64,000 nt of DNA from Desulfofalx alkaliphila DSM 12257 (GTDB lineage: Bacteria; Bacillota; Desulfotomaculia; Desulfotomaculales; Desulfohalotomaculaceae), in assembly GCF_000711975.1 (NCBI RefSeq), contig NZ_JONT01000001.1:186001-250000 (forward strand), in the 5' to 3' direction. A model generated the notes under the pieces. The model made no database searches. It saw only the letters and a list, made by a program, of their open reading frames with translations, and had not been told where the DNA came from. This document shows, in pieces, positions 1-9,550 of the stretch (the stretch's first letter is position 1; every line of letters begins with the position of its first letter). The position numbers and the translations under genes were made by a program.

Positions 1-297
1 ATCTGAAGGCAAAAAACCACTCCACCTTTTAAATGCCCTGGTAAAACCGTCCAATGACTGGTAACCATATTTAAAAGCAACGTCCGTTACTTTTTCTCCA
101 TTTAATAAATCCTTATTTGCTTCCGACAATCTTCTGTTTTTTATATATTCACTAAGGGTCATTCCTGAAAGATAAAAAAATATCTTTCTAAGGTGATAGT
201 CTGACACCCCGGCATATTCAGAAATTCTTTCAAGGGATAGATGGTCTGTTAAATGCTCTTCAATATAGTCAATGACACCGTTTAATTCTTTTAACAT
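1..297 (-). CDS. AraC-family transcriptional regulator, N-terminal part (runs off the window)
   Basis: The minus-strand frame opens at the ATG at 297 behind an AAAGGAGGGG ribosome binding site and stays open to the window edge, so only the first 99 residues are visible. They read as the AraC/XylS DNA-binding domain placed at the N-terminus: a first helix-turn-helix around EHLTDHLSLERISEYAGVSD and a second ending in GYQSLDGFTRAFKR. The domain order (HTH first) suggests that an effector-binding domain, for example GyrI-like, follows outside the window. It is divergent from the flavin oxidoreductase remnant at 471 and may regulate it; that link is inferred from position only. Confidence 0.9.
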   Translation of the reverse strand, partial: MLKELNGVIDYIEEHLTDHLSLERISEYAGVSDYHLRKIFFYLSGMTLSEYIKNRRLSEANKDLLNGEKVTDVAFKYGYQSLDGFTRAFKRWSGFLPSD

Positions 298-332
298 GGC
301 CCCCTCCTTTTCATATCTACATGATACCAAAG

Positions 333-361
333 CTTTATTAATGATACTCGACTTTATTAAT
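333..361. promoter_or_regulatory. Direct repeat, possible AraC-type operator
   Basis: The 10-mer CTTTATTAAT occurs at 333-342 and again at 352-361, 19 bp apart start to start. The pair lies in the divergent region between the AraC-family gene and the oxidoreductase. Spaced direct repeats are a common arrangement for AraC-family sites, but the sequence is AT-rich and the assignment is tentative. Confidence 0.3.
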
Positions 362-470
362 AAAATAATATCGAATCACCTTTACTGAATCAATTTTAAT
401 CATAGGGCACATAAATAATAGCAAGAGGTACAAACTATAACACAGAATTTTACAAATGGGAGATGTAGCT

Positions 471-2387
<1,917 letters not shown>

Positions 2388-2398
2388 GTAATCTGCAG

Positions 2399-2431
2399 GG
2401 CACCTTACGGATTTTGACGTAGGGTGCCTTT
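2399..2431 (+). terminator. Rho-independent terminator after the oxidoreductase remnant
   Basis: GGCACCTTACG (2399-2409) pairs with CGTAGGGTGCC (2418-2428), with one G-U pair and an 8-base loop, followed by a short T run. Confidence 0.7.
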
Positions 2432-2459
2432 GTAGTGGCCACAACAAAATATACCCAGA

Positions 2460-2490
2460 AAAAACTATCGATTTTTTGTCGATAGTTTTT
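2460..2490 (+). terminator. Second hairpin, terminator-like
   Basis: A perfect 12-bp stem, AAAAACTATCGA (2460-2471) with TCGATAGTTTTT (2479-2490), is followed by CTTG. It lies between the oxidoreductase remnant and the sigma-factor gene. The A and T tracts at the stem base make it readable as a terminator on either strand. Confidence 0.65.
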
Positions 2491-2519
2491 CTTGTGGAAT
2501 AAGCATGGAAAAAATTTTA

Positions 2520-2548
2520 TGTAACATATAGGATATCAATATCGTTTA
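2520..2548 (+). promoter_or_regulatory. Possible ECF-type promoter
   Basis: TGTAAC (2520-2525) and CGTTTA (2543-2548) are separated by 17 bp, about 45 bp upstream of the ECF sigma gene. This resembles the AAC/CGT pattern of ECF promoters and would fit autoregulation. It is weak evidence from pattern alone. Confidence 0.35.
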
Positions 2549-2593
2549 TATTTATGAATACAAACAACCGGCCGAAAAGAAGGTGTAAAACTT

Positions 2594-3157
2594 GTGATAG
2601 CTGCTGATGTATATAAAAAGGCTGCGGAGGGTGACCCCAAAGCCATAGAAAAAATATGTGTGGCCACTTGGGAACCCCTTTACCGCTTTATTTACTATAA
2701 AGTACAAAACCGAGAGGATGCAGAGGATGTTACCCAGGAAACATATGTTAAAACACTAAGTTACATGCAGAAAAACAAGGCTCCCCAAGAAAATTTTTTG
2801 GGCTTTATGAAAACTGTTTCTCTAAATATAATCCGGGATCGGTGGCGTAAAGAGAAACGGGGAGGGGTGTTAGTGAATTTCCAACAAATAAATCCGGCAG
2901 AAACAGCCGCCGGTGATCAGCAAAATGCCATAGCACAGCGCTTACTGTTGGAAGGTGCAATGGCCAAGCTGAGTCAGGAACAGCAAACCATTCTTGAACT
3001 GCGAATTATAAAGGGCTATTCGGTGGCTGAAACTGCAAAGCTGCTGGGGAAAACGGAAGGGGCAGTCCGCACAGCACAGCATCGAGCCTTGCAGGCCTTA
3101 TCCCGGTTGCTGGATGATAAAGAGCTGCAAGACCAAAAAGGGGAGGGATCATGTTGA
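2594..3157 (+). CDS. ECF-type RNA polymerase sigma factor
   Basis: This 187-residue protein directs RNA polymerase to alternative promoters. Sigma region 2 is seen at about residues 25-95 (YRFIYYKVQNREDAEDVTQE, then FLGFMKTVSLNIIRDRWRKE). Region 4 is at about residues 115-172 (LSQEQQTILELRIIKGYSVA followed by an HTH with GKTEGAVRTAQHRAL). The start is GTG at 2594 behind AGAAGGTG. Its stop overlaps the next gene's start by 7 bases, the usual layout for a sigma/anti-sigma pair. A possible ECF-type promoter lies just upstream. The regulon cannot be read from this window. Confidence 0.92.
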   Translation: MIAADVYKKAAEGDPKAIEKICVATWEPLYRFIYYKVQNREDAEDVTQETYVKTLSYMQKNKAPQENFLGFMKTVSLNIIRDRWRKEKRGGVLVNFQQINPAETAAGDQQNAIAQRLLLEGAMAKLSQEQQTILELRIIKGYSVAETAKLLGKTEGAVRTAQHRALQALSRLLDDKELQDQKGEGSC

Positions 3158-4701
3158 GTAAAAACAGTGCGGAAGAAAAGCTTTCTAATTATATAGATGC
3201 CTTAAATAATGAACAACATTCAGAAACAGCGGATACCGCCAATGACCCGGAGCTGGAAAAGCTGCTGGCAACGGCTCGGCTGGTCCGTTCTTTGAGAGAG
3301 CCTGTCATGCCTGAGGATGGGTATCCACAGAAATTAGCCCGGACCGTGGCCGGTGAGGTCCAAAAAGCAAGACAAAACGGACAAGCGGCTAAATCCAAAC
3401 CAAAGTCTGTTAAAGGAATTTTACCGGCTATGGCAGCCTTGGCTGCCGGTTTGCTGATATTTGTATTAGTAAACTGGTTGGGTCCATTTAATCAGGATGT
3501 GGTTTATGCCATGGAGAAGGCAGTTACCCAATTGTCAAATTATCATGGTATCCTGGAAATGCGTACAAAGAATGCCGTGGGGGAGGAATGGTTGGTACGT
3601 CAGGTGGAGCTTTGGGCCGAAGATGATAAATATGCCATCAGGCAAGATGATGGTACTCTGATTATTAATAACGGCCGGCAAAAGTGGCAGATCAGTCATA
3701 ATGATAGGGAAGTAGCCTTGCTGCCGCTGCTGCCAGATCACACCCGGAACAATTTTGACCTGCGTGATGAGGCCAAACGGGCAAAACAATACCCTCACAC
3801 TATTGTTGGCTCTGAGTTGATTGCCGGTCGGCAAGCAACAAAACTTGCAATTTCCCCGCCGGGAGGAATGGAGTATTATCTATGGGTCGATATCGAGACC
3901 AATTTACCCATTCAACTGCAAACAGCCATGCAAAATGCACTGCAGACCACATATACCTTTGTAAGTTTTAAACCCAATACTGAAATTGATCCTCAAATAT
4001 TTACCTATCAGGTACCCCAGGGATACCGGGTGGTAGAAAACGAGCCGGGACAATTGGTAGCCACCGTTGAAGAGGCAGCCGCCATCAGCGGAGTAACACC
4101 TTTGTTGCCGGAGAAGGCACCGATCCGCATCCTAGCCTTTCAAGATAGAATTATCTTTGATTATGGCGATACCACCATTACAGAAACAATGCCTAAGGGA
4201 GATTTTGAACCGGCAGCCAATGCCTCCTTAGGTGTTGCCGCCGGCGGCCCCCTTGAGGTATGGTGGGATAGACTGCGGTGGAGGCAAAATGGCCTTGAAA
4301 TTCAAGTGGAAGGGGTTCAACGGCTGGAGCTGGCCGGTCAGATTGCACCTGATCTCACCGTTCCCAATTCCAATCAAGACCTGGTAAGTAAGGCCCAGGT
4401 TAAAGTTTCGGTAGATAAAGAGCTTGTTGAAGCTGACCAAAAACAGGTGGATAGGGGAAGCAGCCCTTGGCAGCTTGATCCTTTGCAGGTATCTCTTACT
4501 TTTGTAAATTTAAAGGTAACACCGGAAGGAATTCAAGGGGAGCCAGAAATACCCATGTCGTCCTATAAAGTGGTGGCAAACAATTCTGCTGAAGCGGTTG
4601 TGGAAGTGGGGCATGGGCCAATCGAGCGGGTCTATCTAAAGCGACTGGTTCGGCAGGATGAGACAGGTATCTGGTCGGTGGTAGGATACGATCCCCGTTA
4701 A
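3151..4701 (+). CDS. Probable membrane-anchored anti-sigma / LolA-RseB-like sensor protein
   Basis: The 516-residue product has a cytoplasmic N-terminus of about 90 residues, one membrane helix (ILPAMAALAAGLLIFVLVNW, about residues 90-110) and a long exported C-terminal part. The segment after the helix (YHGILEMRTKNAVGEEWLVR) resembles the LolA/RseB outer-membrane-lipoprotein-sorting fold found in sigma-regulatory proteins of Firmicutes. It overlaps the ECF sigma gene by 7 bases and starts at ATG behind GGGAGGG, so it is most likely the cognate anti-sigma factor that senses an extracytoplasmic signal. No zinc-binding HxxxCxxC anti-sigma motif is visible. The C-terminal 200 residues are unassigned. 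Confidence 0.65.
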   Translation: MLSKNSAEEKLSNYIDALNNEQHSETADTANDPELEKLLATARLVRSLREPVMPEDGYPQKLARTVAGEVQKARQNGQAAKSKPKSVKGILPAMAALAAGLLIFVLVNWLGPFNQDVVYAMEKAVTQLSNYHGILEMRTKNAVGEEWLVRQVELWAEDDKYAIRQDDGTLIINNGRQKWQISHNDREVALLPLLPDHTRNNFDLRDEAKRAKQYPHTIVGSELIAGRQATKLAISPPGGMEYYLWVDIETNLPIQLQTAMQNALQTTYTFVSFKPNTEIDPQIFTYQVPQGYRVVENEPGQLVATVEEAAAISGVTPLLPEKAPIRILAFQDRIIFDYGDTTITETMPKGDFEPAANASLGVAAGGPLEVWWDRLRWRQNGLEIQVEGVQRLELAGQIAPDLTVPNSNQDLVSKAQVKVSVDKELVEADQKQVDRGSSPWQLDPLQVSLTFVNLKVTPEGIQGEPEIPMSSYKVVANNSAEAVVEVGHGPIERVYLKRLVRQDETGIWSVVGYDPR

Positions 4702-4737
4702 GTTTCCTTGGGACAAAAGGCGGGAAAGAAAGGCAAG

Positions 4738-4788
4738 CAGGGTATTGTCTCTTAACAATGGTTAGCAGACAGTACCCTGTTTTTATTT
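4738..4788 (+). terminator. Terminator of the sigma/anti-sigma operon
   Basis: CAGGGTATTGTCT (4738-4750) pairs with AGACAGTACCCTG (4767-4779), with one G-U pair, followed by TTTTTATTT. It lies between convergent genes. Confidence 0.85.
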
Positions 4789-4789
4789 C

Positions 4790-5695
4790 TTACCTGCATC
4801 CTTTCATCATACGCAGCAATCGTAGGTAATGATTGGCCTCACGAAGCACATGATCTGCAAGGAGTAGGGGAATAATGGATTTAATTTCACATTCCAATAA
4901 ACCTTCCGTGGCCGCCTCTTTAAAGTCTCTAATTTCTTCTGTGGTGACCAAGCTTCTATGAATTATTTGCTTTTCGGCTTCCTTAATGCAGTCTTCCACT
5001 AACTTTTCAAATTGTTCCGCAAAGCCTTCGGCAGTTCCCTTGAGAACTTCTTCGCTTGGATCTAACATCCCGTCTATAAACTGGCCATGTTCCCCCATAA
5101 TATTATTCCAGAAATCGAGTTCTTCACAGACTGCTTTTTTCGGCAACTTTCTGTTCTGCAGGCATTTTAGCATTTCTAAGTAGTATATTGCTTCCCATGT
5201 AACATGTTCTAATATTTCAGGATATAAGGTGACAAATATTTTACACCCCAATGCCAGGTCCAATATTTTTCTTTGAAAAGCAATAACTTCTTTCAGCAGA
5301 TTAATAGATCTGGCATTTATTGCATATACTATGCTCTCAAGCTGTTCTCCATCAACGCATTTTGGATTGCTGGCCAGTTCAAGCTCAGCTTTGGTGATCA
5401 TTGTATTAAGGCCTGCTCCGGTTAACCTTGAGGTTACTTTTTCGGCCCTTAGGGTATAGGGGGTTACAAATTCATTTGACCTAATGGCACTCTCCGATAT
5501 AAGGCCGTCGGCATAGACCACCGTTTCATGTAAGAGCTGTTCAAAACTCTTTTTTAAACTATTGGCTTCATTTATTAAACTGGCTTCAACCGGTTGTAAG
5601 TTGGTTTCAATAAAAAACAAGTGCTCTTTCATTATTCTTTGAAAAAAAAGATTGGTTTCTAAAGAAATCTGAATAAATTTTTCCCTTGTTAACAA
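4790..5695 (-). CDS. DUF2935 family protein
   Basis: The 301-residue, all-helical-looking soluble protein belongs to a family known from Bacillus and Clostridia with no established function. It contains two similar halves: LFFQRIMKEHLFFIETNL near residue 16 and DFWNNIMGEHGQFIDGMLDP near residue 190. Each has a conserved E-H pair followed by an acidic and hydroxyl-rich helix, which suggests internal duplication and perhaps a ferritin-like metal site (inference). The start is a TTG at 5695 chosen because AAGGAGGAA lies 5 bases upstream. That SD is inside one arm of a perfect 21-bp inverted repeat, so translation could be controlled by RNA folding. Confidence 0.8.
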   Translation of the reverse strand: MLTREKFIQISLETNLFFQRIMKEHLFFIETNLQPVEASLINEANSLKKSFEQLLHETVVYADGLISESAIRSNEFVTPYTLRAEKVTSRLTGAGLNTMITKAELELASNPKCVDGEQLESIVYAINARSINLLKEVIAFQRKILDLALGCKIFVTLYPEILEHVTWEAIYYLEMLKCLQNRKLPKKAVCEELDFWNNIMGEHGQFIDGMLDPSEEVLKGTAEGFAEQFEKLVEDCIKEAEKQIIHRSLVTTEEIRDFKEAATEGLLECEIKSIIPLLLADHVLREANHYLRLLRMMKGCR

Positions 5696-5700
5696 GAAAA

Positions 5701-5749
5701 TTCCTCCTTATCTAATAATATCTAAATTATATTATTAGATAAGGAGGAA
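5701..5749. repeat. Perfect 21-bp inverted repeat containing Shine-Dalgarno sequences on both strands
   Basis: The arm at 5701-5721 is the exact reverse complement of 5729-5749, with a 7-base spacer. Each arm's outer end is a consensus SD (AAGGAGGAA). The left arm supplies the SD of the DUF2935 gene. The right arm's copy lies 27 bases before the ATG of the DUF454 gene. There is no T tract, so it is not an ordinary terminator. An operator or an SD-masking hairpin is possible. Confidence 0.9.
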
Positions 5750-5774
5750 AGTGTGCCAAAGACAGGTGACGGGA

Positions 5775-6140
5775 ATGAAAAAGATCCTACTGACTCTTAT
5801 AGGTACTCTTAGCTTAATATTGGGGATCATTGGTATCATTCTGCCCATACTTCCTACAACCCCATTTTTATTGCTGTCCCTTTATTGCTATGTGCGAAGC
5901 AGTGAAAAAATATATTATTTTATTCTTAACAATAAATATCTTGCTCCCTATGTGAAAGATTATATTTCCGGCAAGGGCATACCGCTCAAGGCCAAGAAGA
6001 AAGCAATCTTTTTGATTTGGTTAACCATAGGATTTTCTATTGTATTTGTAGTAAGCAATCTTTTTGCCAGAATAATCCTTTTAATAATTGCTGTCCTTGT
6101 ATCTATATATATTTGGACGAGATCCACCCGAGAAAACTAG
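5775..6140 (+). CDS. DUF454 (YbaN-like) small membrane protein
   Basis: The protein of about 121 residues starts with a hydrophobic hairpin (KKILLTLIGTLSLILGIIGI) and the family signature LPILPTTPFLLLSLYCYVRS. A cytoplasmic loop and a second pair of membrane helices follow near the C-terminus. ATG 5775 is preferred because AGGTGA lies 5 bases upstream and the N-terminus then matches the family; in-frame GTG codons at 5751 and 5766 are alternatives. The family is widespread and its function is unknown. It is divergent from the DUF2935 gene across a perfect inverted repeat. Confidence 0.85.
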   Translation: MKKILLTLIGTLSLILGIIGIILPILPTTPFLLLSLYCYVRSSEKIYYFILNNKYLAPYVKDYISGKGIPLKAKKKAIFLIWLTIGFSIVFVVSNLFARIILLIIAVLVSIYIWTRSTREN

Positions 6141-6159
6141 ACTTGTGAAGACCTGAGAA

Positions 6160-6528
6160 TCATTTTTGTTCATTTGCTGCGGACATGACATAGTCTTTTA
6201 AATCATCTTGAACGTTCTCCTCAGCAAGTTCTACATTTGAGTAATAGGCAGCCCGCAAGATTACATGGGCAGAAACCGGTGAAGTTAAAAAAACAAAGAA
6301 TATCCCTAAGAACAGTTTAATGCTAAAATATCTTTCCAGAATTAGGAAATAAAGAAAAGTGCCAATGAGAACAAATAAAACACTTAAGGTGGAAGTTTTC
6401 GAAATGGCATGGGCACGGTTATAAATATCGGGTAGACGAATAAAGCCAACGGCACTAAGGAAACCAAAGATTGTCCCTATTAAAATGATTATGGCAATAC
6501 CTAACTCAATTAAATCATTTCCGCTCAA
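6160..6528 (-). CDS. mnhG: Mrp Na+/H+ antiporter subunit G
   Basis: This is the last gene of the seven-gene Mrp operon. Subunit G is a small three-helix membrane protein of the multisubunit Na+/H+ antiporter. Visible helices include LGIAIIILIGTIFGFLSAVG, and the family signature GFIRLPDIYNRAHAISK follows it. The predicted start is TTG 6528 (AGGTG 7 bases upstream), overlapping mnhF by 14 bases; GTG 6537 is an alternative. The longer open frame reaching 6591 has no better SD. Confidence 0.9.
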   Translation of the reverse strand: MSGNDLIELGIAIIILIGTIFGFLSAVGFIRLPDIYNRAHAISKTSTLSVLFVLIGTFLYFLILERYFSIKLFLGIFFVFLTSPVSAHVILRAAYYSNVELAEENVQDDLKDYVMSAANEQK

Positions 6529-6790
6529 TGATAACACCTCGCTCAATAAACTTGCCAAATGCGATGGTTCCAATGAAGGACAAAATGCCAATCAAGAGTA
6601 TTAATTCAAAAAAGGCAGTGTTTCTCAACAGCACAGAAAAGATTGCCACCCCGGCAATAATGTTAGTGCTTAAGGCATCCAATGCCTGAACCCGTTCGGG
6701 GGCGGTGGGGCCCTTCACCAGCCGATACATTATGGCAGTCACCGTTAACAATAAAAAAAACAGTGAGCAAAAGAGTATCCATTTAATCAT
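6515..6790 (-). CDS. mnhF: Mrp Na+/H+ antiporter subunit F
   Basis: The 91-residue subunit has three membrane helices and the family motif YRLVKGPTAPERVQALDALS. It overlaps mnhE by 8 bases at its start and mnhG at its end, so the three are translationally coupled. Subunit F is required for assembly of the full antiporter in characterised Mrp systems. Confidence 0.93.
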   Translation of the reverse strand: MIKWILFCSLFFLLLTVTAIMYRLVKGPTAPERVQALDALSTNIIAGVAIFSVLLRNTAFFELILLIGILSFIGTIAFGKFIERGVIIERK

Positions 6791-7265
6791 TTCTTGTCAC
6801 CTTCTTAATTGCTTCTTCAAATCTGTCCATTGATTGTATAACTGCAATACTGAGTTCCGGCATATCCATGGTATGAACATAAAGTATTTTATTATCCGAA
6901 GAGATTTCCATTACAACTGAACCCGGAGTTAAAGTAATAAGGAGAGCTAGCAGTGTAACTTCAATATCACTTTCCAAGGTGGTCTTAAATGAAAAAATTC
7001 CGGGTTTAATGTTAATTTTTGGGGTAATAATTTTTCGGATCACTAAAATACTGGACATAAACAGCTCATACATAAAGATAAGAAACAGTCTTAGCGCAGC
7101 ATATAAGGTAAACAGATAAAATTTTGTAGGGAAGAACCGGCGCAGAATAAATATAACAAGCAAACCAAAAGTATAGCCACCTAAAAAGGTTAAGGCGCTC
7201 CAACTATCCTGAAAAAACATCCATAAAAAACCAATAAACAAATTGATTAATACCTGTATGGGCAT
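6783..7265 (-). CDS. mnhE: Mrp Na+/H+ antiporter subunit E
   Basis: The protein of about 160 residues has N-terminal membrane helices and the characteristic C-terminal cytoplasmic region with LLALLITLTPGSVVMEIS and YVHTMDMPE. ATG 7265 is chosen over the upstream in-frame GTG at 7274 because AGAGGTG then lies at a suitable distance. It sits between mnhD and mnhF in the standard Mrp order. Confidence 0.94.
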   Translation of the reverse strand: MPIQVLINLFIGFLWMFFQDSWSALTFLGGYTFGLLVIFILRRFFPTKFYLFTLYAALRLFLIFMYELFMSSILVIRKIITPKINIKPGIFSFKTTLESDIEVTLLALLITLTPGSVVMEISSDNKILYVHTMDMPELSIAVIQSMDRFEEAIKKVTRND

Positions 7266-7294
7266 TGGAACCACACCTCTTTCTTGCTAAGCCA

Positions 7295-8782
7295 CTAGCG
7301 GCGATTTTCTCCTAAAACAGCTTCTATATACATATTTTGTTCCATCAGCCCTGTTACAGCCAGATCCACGTATTCATGAATCCCCTCTGCACCTAATCCA
7401 AGGGCAATAGTTAAGCCGGTGAGAATGCCGATGGGCAGTAATAATCCTTTTGCTGTTCCCTTTAATGTTTCGGCAGTATAGTTTGTATATCCCCAAAAAA
7501 CGTTCATAAAGATTTTCATCACAGCGTACAGCACCATAAGGCTGGTGAAAAGCCCAATTGCGCCCAGCCAAAAGTAATCAGCCTGGAATGTTCCTTCTGT
7601 GATAAAAACTTTGCCGAGAAAACCGCTTAATGGTGGTATGCCTGATAAAGACAGGGCGGCGATAAAAAACATCCACCCCAACCGGGGATGCAAGCGGATG
7701 AAGCCACTCATTTCCCTGATCTTACTGGTGCCGCTCAAATGAATAGTTGCGCCGGCAGAAAGGAAAAGCAGCGCTTTAACAATCATATCATGAATTAAGT
7801 AATACAAGGCCCCGGTCATTCCTGCCATGGTAAAAGAGGCAAATCCCGCCAGAATGAAGCCCACTCCCACCACCACAGTATAGGTAATGATTTTTTTAAT
7901 ATCCCAGTAGGCCACCGCTCCAATTGCCCCTAAAACCATGGTCGCTGCGGCCAAAACTCCTATAAATAGGTGGGTTACCTCCGGTTGATGGTAGAATATC
8001 AGGGAAAATGTGCGAATAATGGCATATATTCCCACCTTGGTCAATAGGGCGGCAAATATAGCCGAGATGGCGGCCGGCGGAGCACTGTAAGACCCCGGAA
8101 GCCAGTAGTAGAGAAATAAACCGGCCTTTAAACTAAAAACAATTAAAAATAAAAAGGCAACTGTGGTTATCAGGCCGCCTTGCCCCACTTCTGCTATGCG
8201 TACAGATAGGTGAGCCAAATTTATGGTACCGGTTATGGCATATAGTGATGCGATGGCCACCAGAAAGAGAAATGAAGAAATCATATTGATTAACACATAC
8301 TTAATGGATTCATTCAGTTGTATCTTTTCTCCACCTAAGGAAATAAGCACATATGAGGCAACCAGCATTACCTCAAAGCAAACAAATAAGTTAAATATAT
8401 CACCGGTTAAAAAGGAACCGTTTACGCCGGCAATAAGGAATAAACATAGGGGATAAAAGTAATGTCTTTCCCTCTCGATTCCAATGGATGAAAAAGCATA
8501 TAAAACACAACAAAAAGTTACAATGGCGGTGACTAAAACAAGCAATATGGCAAACATATCTGCCACCAGACTAATACCAAAGGGGGCCGCCCATCCACCC
8601 AATTGCAGGGTTTGAATACCATCTATTTTTATTTGCTCCATTAATAAAATAGATACTGCTCCAATGGCTAATGTCACTGCCAGAGTTAATAACCGATGAA
8701 ACCATAGATATTCTCTTAAAATAACCATCAGCATTCCGCCTATTATTGGCAAAATTATGGGCAGTATAACTAAATTATTCAT
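7295..8782 (-). CDS. mnhD: Mrp Na+/H+ antiporter subunit D
   Basis: At about 495 residues this is one of the two large complex-I-like (NuoL/M/N family) channel subunits. It has about 14 predicted membrane helices, and the proton-channel region contains FLYYWLPGSYSAPPAAISAI and TKVGIYAIIRTF, with lysines expected for the family. ATG 8782 has GAGAGGT about 7 bases upstream; an ATG two codons earlier is also possible. It overlaps mnhC by 8 bases. Confidence 0.95.
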   Translation of the reverse strand: MNNLVILPIILPIIGGMLMVILREYLWFHRLLTLAVTLAIGAVSILLMEQIKIDGIQTLQLGGWAAPFGISLVADMFAILLVLVTAIVTFCCVLYAFSSIGIERERHYFYPLCLFLIAGVNGSFLTGDIFNLFVCFEVMLVASYVLISLGGEKIQLNESIKYVLINMISSFLFLVAIASLYAITGTINLAHLSVRIAEVGQGGLITTVAFLFLIVFSLKAGLFLYYWLPGSYSAPPAAISAIFAALLTKVGIYAIIRTFSLIFYHQPEVTHLFIGVLAAATMVLGAIGAVAYWDIKKIITYTVVVGVGFILAGFASFTMAGMTGALYYLIHDMIVKALLFLSAGATIHLSGTSKIREMSGFIRLHPRLGWMFFIAALSLSGIPPLSGFLGKVFITEGTFQADYFWLGAIGLFTSLMVLYAVMKIFMNVFWGYTNYTAETLKGTAKGLLLPIGILTGLTIALGLGAEGIHEYVDLAVTGLMEQNMYIEAVLGENRR

Positions 8783-9113
8783 TTCCATGACCTCTCAATT
8801 GTTCGATGTCATCTGTTCCCGATACTTTGTAAGCTCGGTAACATAAAACTATAAATAAAGCAGTTGTGGCAAAGTTAATTACTATGGCCGTTAATATAAG
8901 GGCCTGGGGCAAGGGATCAGTAAAAGACTGCTCCTTTAACCCAAGGAGGGGAGGAGCTCCCTTTTTTAAGCCTCCCGCTGTAAGGAGGAGCAAATTGACA
9001 CCATGACCGATAATAGATGTGCCTAAGGCAATCCTTAATAATCTTTTAGTTAATATTAAATAAGTTCCTATGGCAAATAAAACCCCAATCATTATTGACA
9101 TGTATGTTTCCAT
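8775..9113 (-). CDS. mnhC: Mrp Na+/H+ antiporter subunit C
   Basis: The 112-residue NuoK-like subunit has three membrane helices. The recognisable family region is LGTSIIGHGVNLLLLTAGGL followed by DPLPQALILTAIVINFATTA. It follows mnhB with a 2-base gap and overlaps mnhD. Confidence 0.95.
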   Translation of the reverse strand: METYMSIMIGVLFAIGTYLILTKRLLRIALGTSIIGHGVNLLLLTAGGLKKGAPPLLGLKEQSFTDPLPQALILTAIVINFATTALFIVLCYRAYKVSGTDDIEQLRGHGNE

Positions 9114-9115
9114 AA

Positions 9116-9550
9116 CTAACGATCATCCCCTATGGTCATAATAATGGTTAAGGATGTTCCGATCACTGCTAAGGCTACCCCAACATCAAATAAAACGGCT
9201 GTGGCCACCTCTGTCTTCCCGAAAATGGGCAGATTAACATAATTACTTGTTTGCGTTAAAAAGGGGTCACCGGTGATCATGCCCATTACACCTGTAAAAA
9301 CAGAGATTAATATTCCTATTGCCGCAACCACCTTAAAATCTAAGGGGATATTTTTTCTAACCTTATCAATGCCGTGGATAATAAACAGTAGGGTAATAGC
9401 CGCCACAAAGGTCAGGCCACCAATAAATCCTCCACCGGGGTTATGATGACCGGAGATAAATAAATTTATGGCGAATGTAAGTATGATCACCACTGTTACT
9501 CTGGTAACAGTACGCAAAATTACATTATTCGGCTCCCTCACTCTTTTCAC
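9116..9550 (-). CDS. mnhB: Mrp Na+/H+ antiporter subunit B
   Basis: The 144-residue membrane subunit has the family signature GHHNPGGGFIGGL near residue 35 and a C-terminal segment (TEVATAVLFDVGVALAVIGT) typical of MnhB. It starts at GTG 9550, overlapping the end of mnhA by 26 bases; a second in-frame GTG at 9541 is possible. Confidence 0.95.
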   Translation of the reverse strand: MKRVREPNNVILRTVTRVTVVIILTFAINLFISGHHNPGGGFIGGLTFVAAITLLFIIHGIDKVRKNIPLDFKVVAAIGILISVFTGVMGMITGDPFLTQTSNYVNLPIFGKTEVATAVLFDVGVALAVIGTSLTIIMTIGDDR

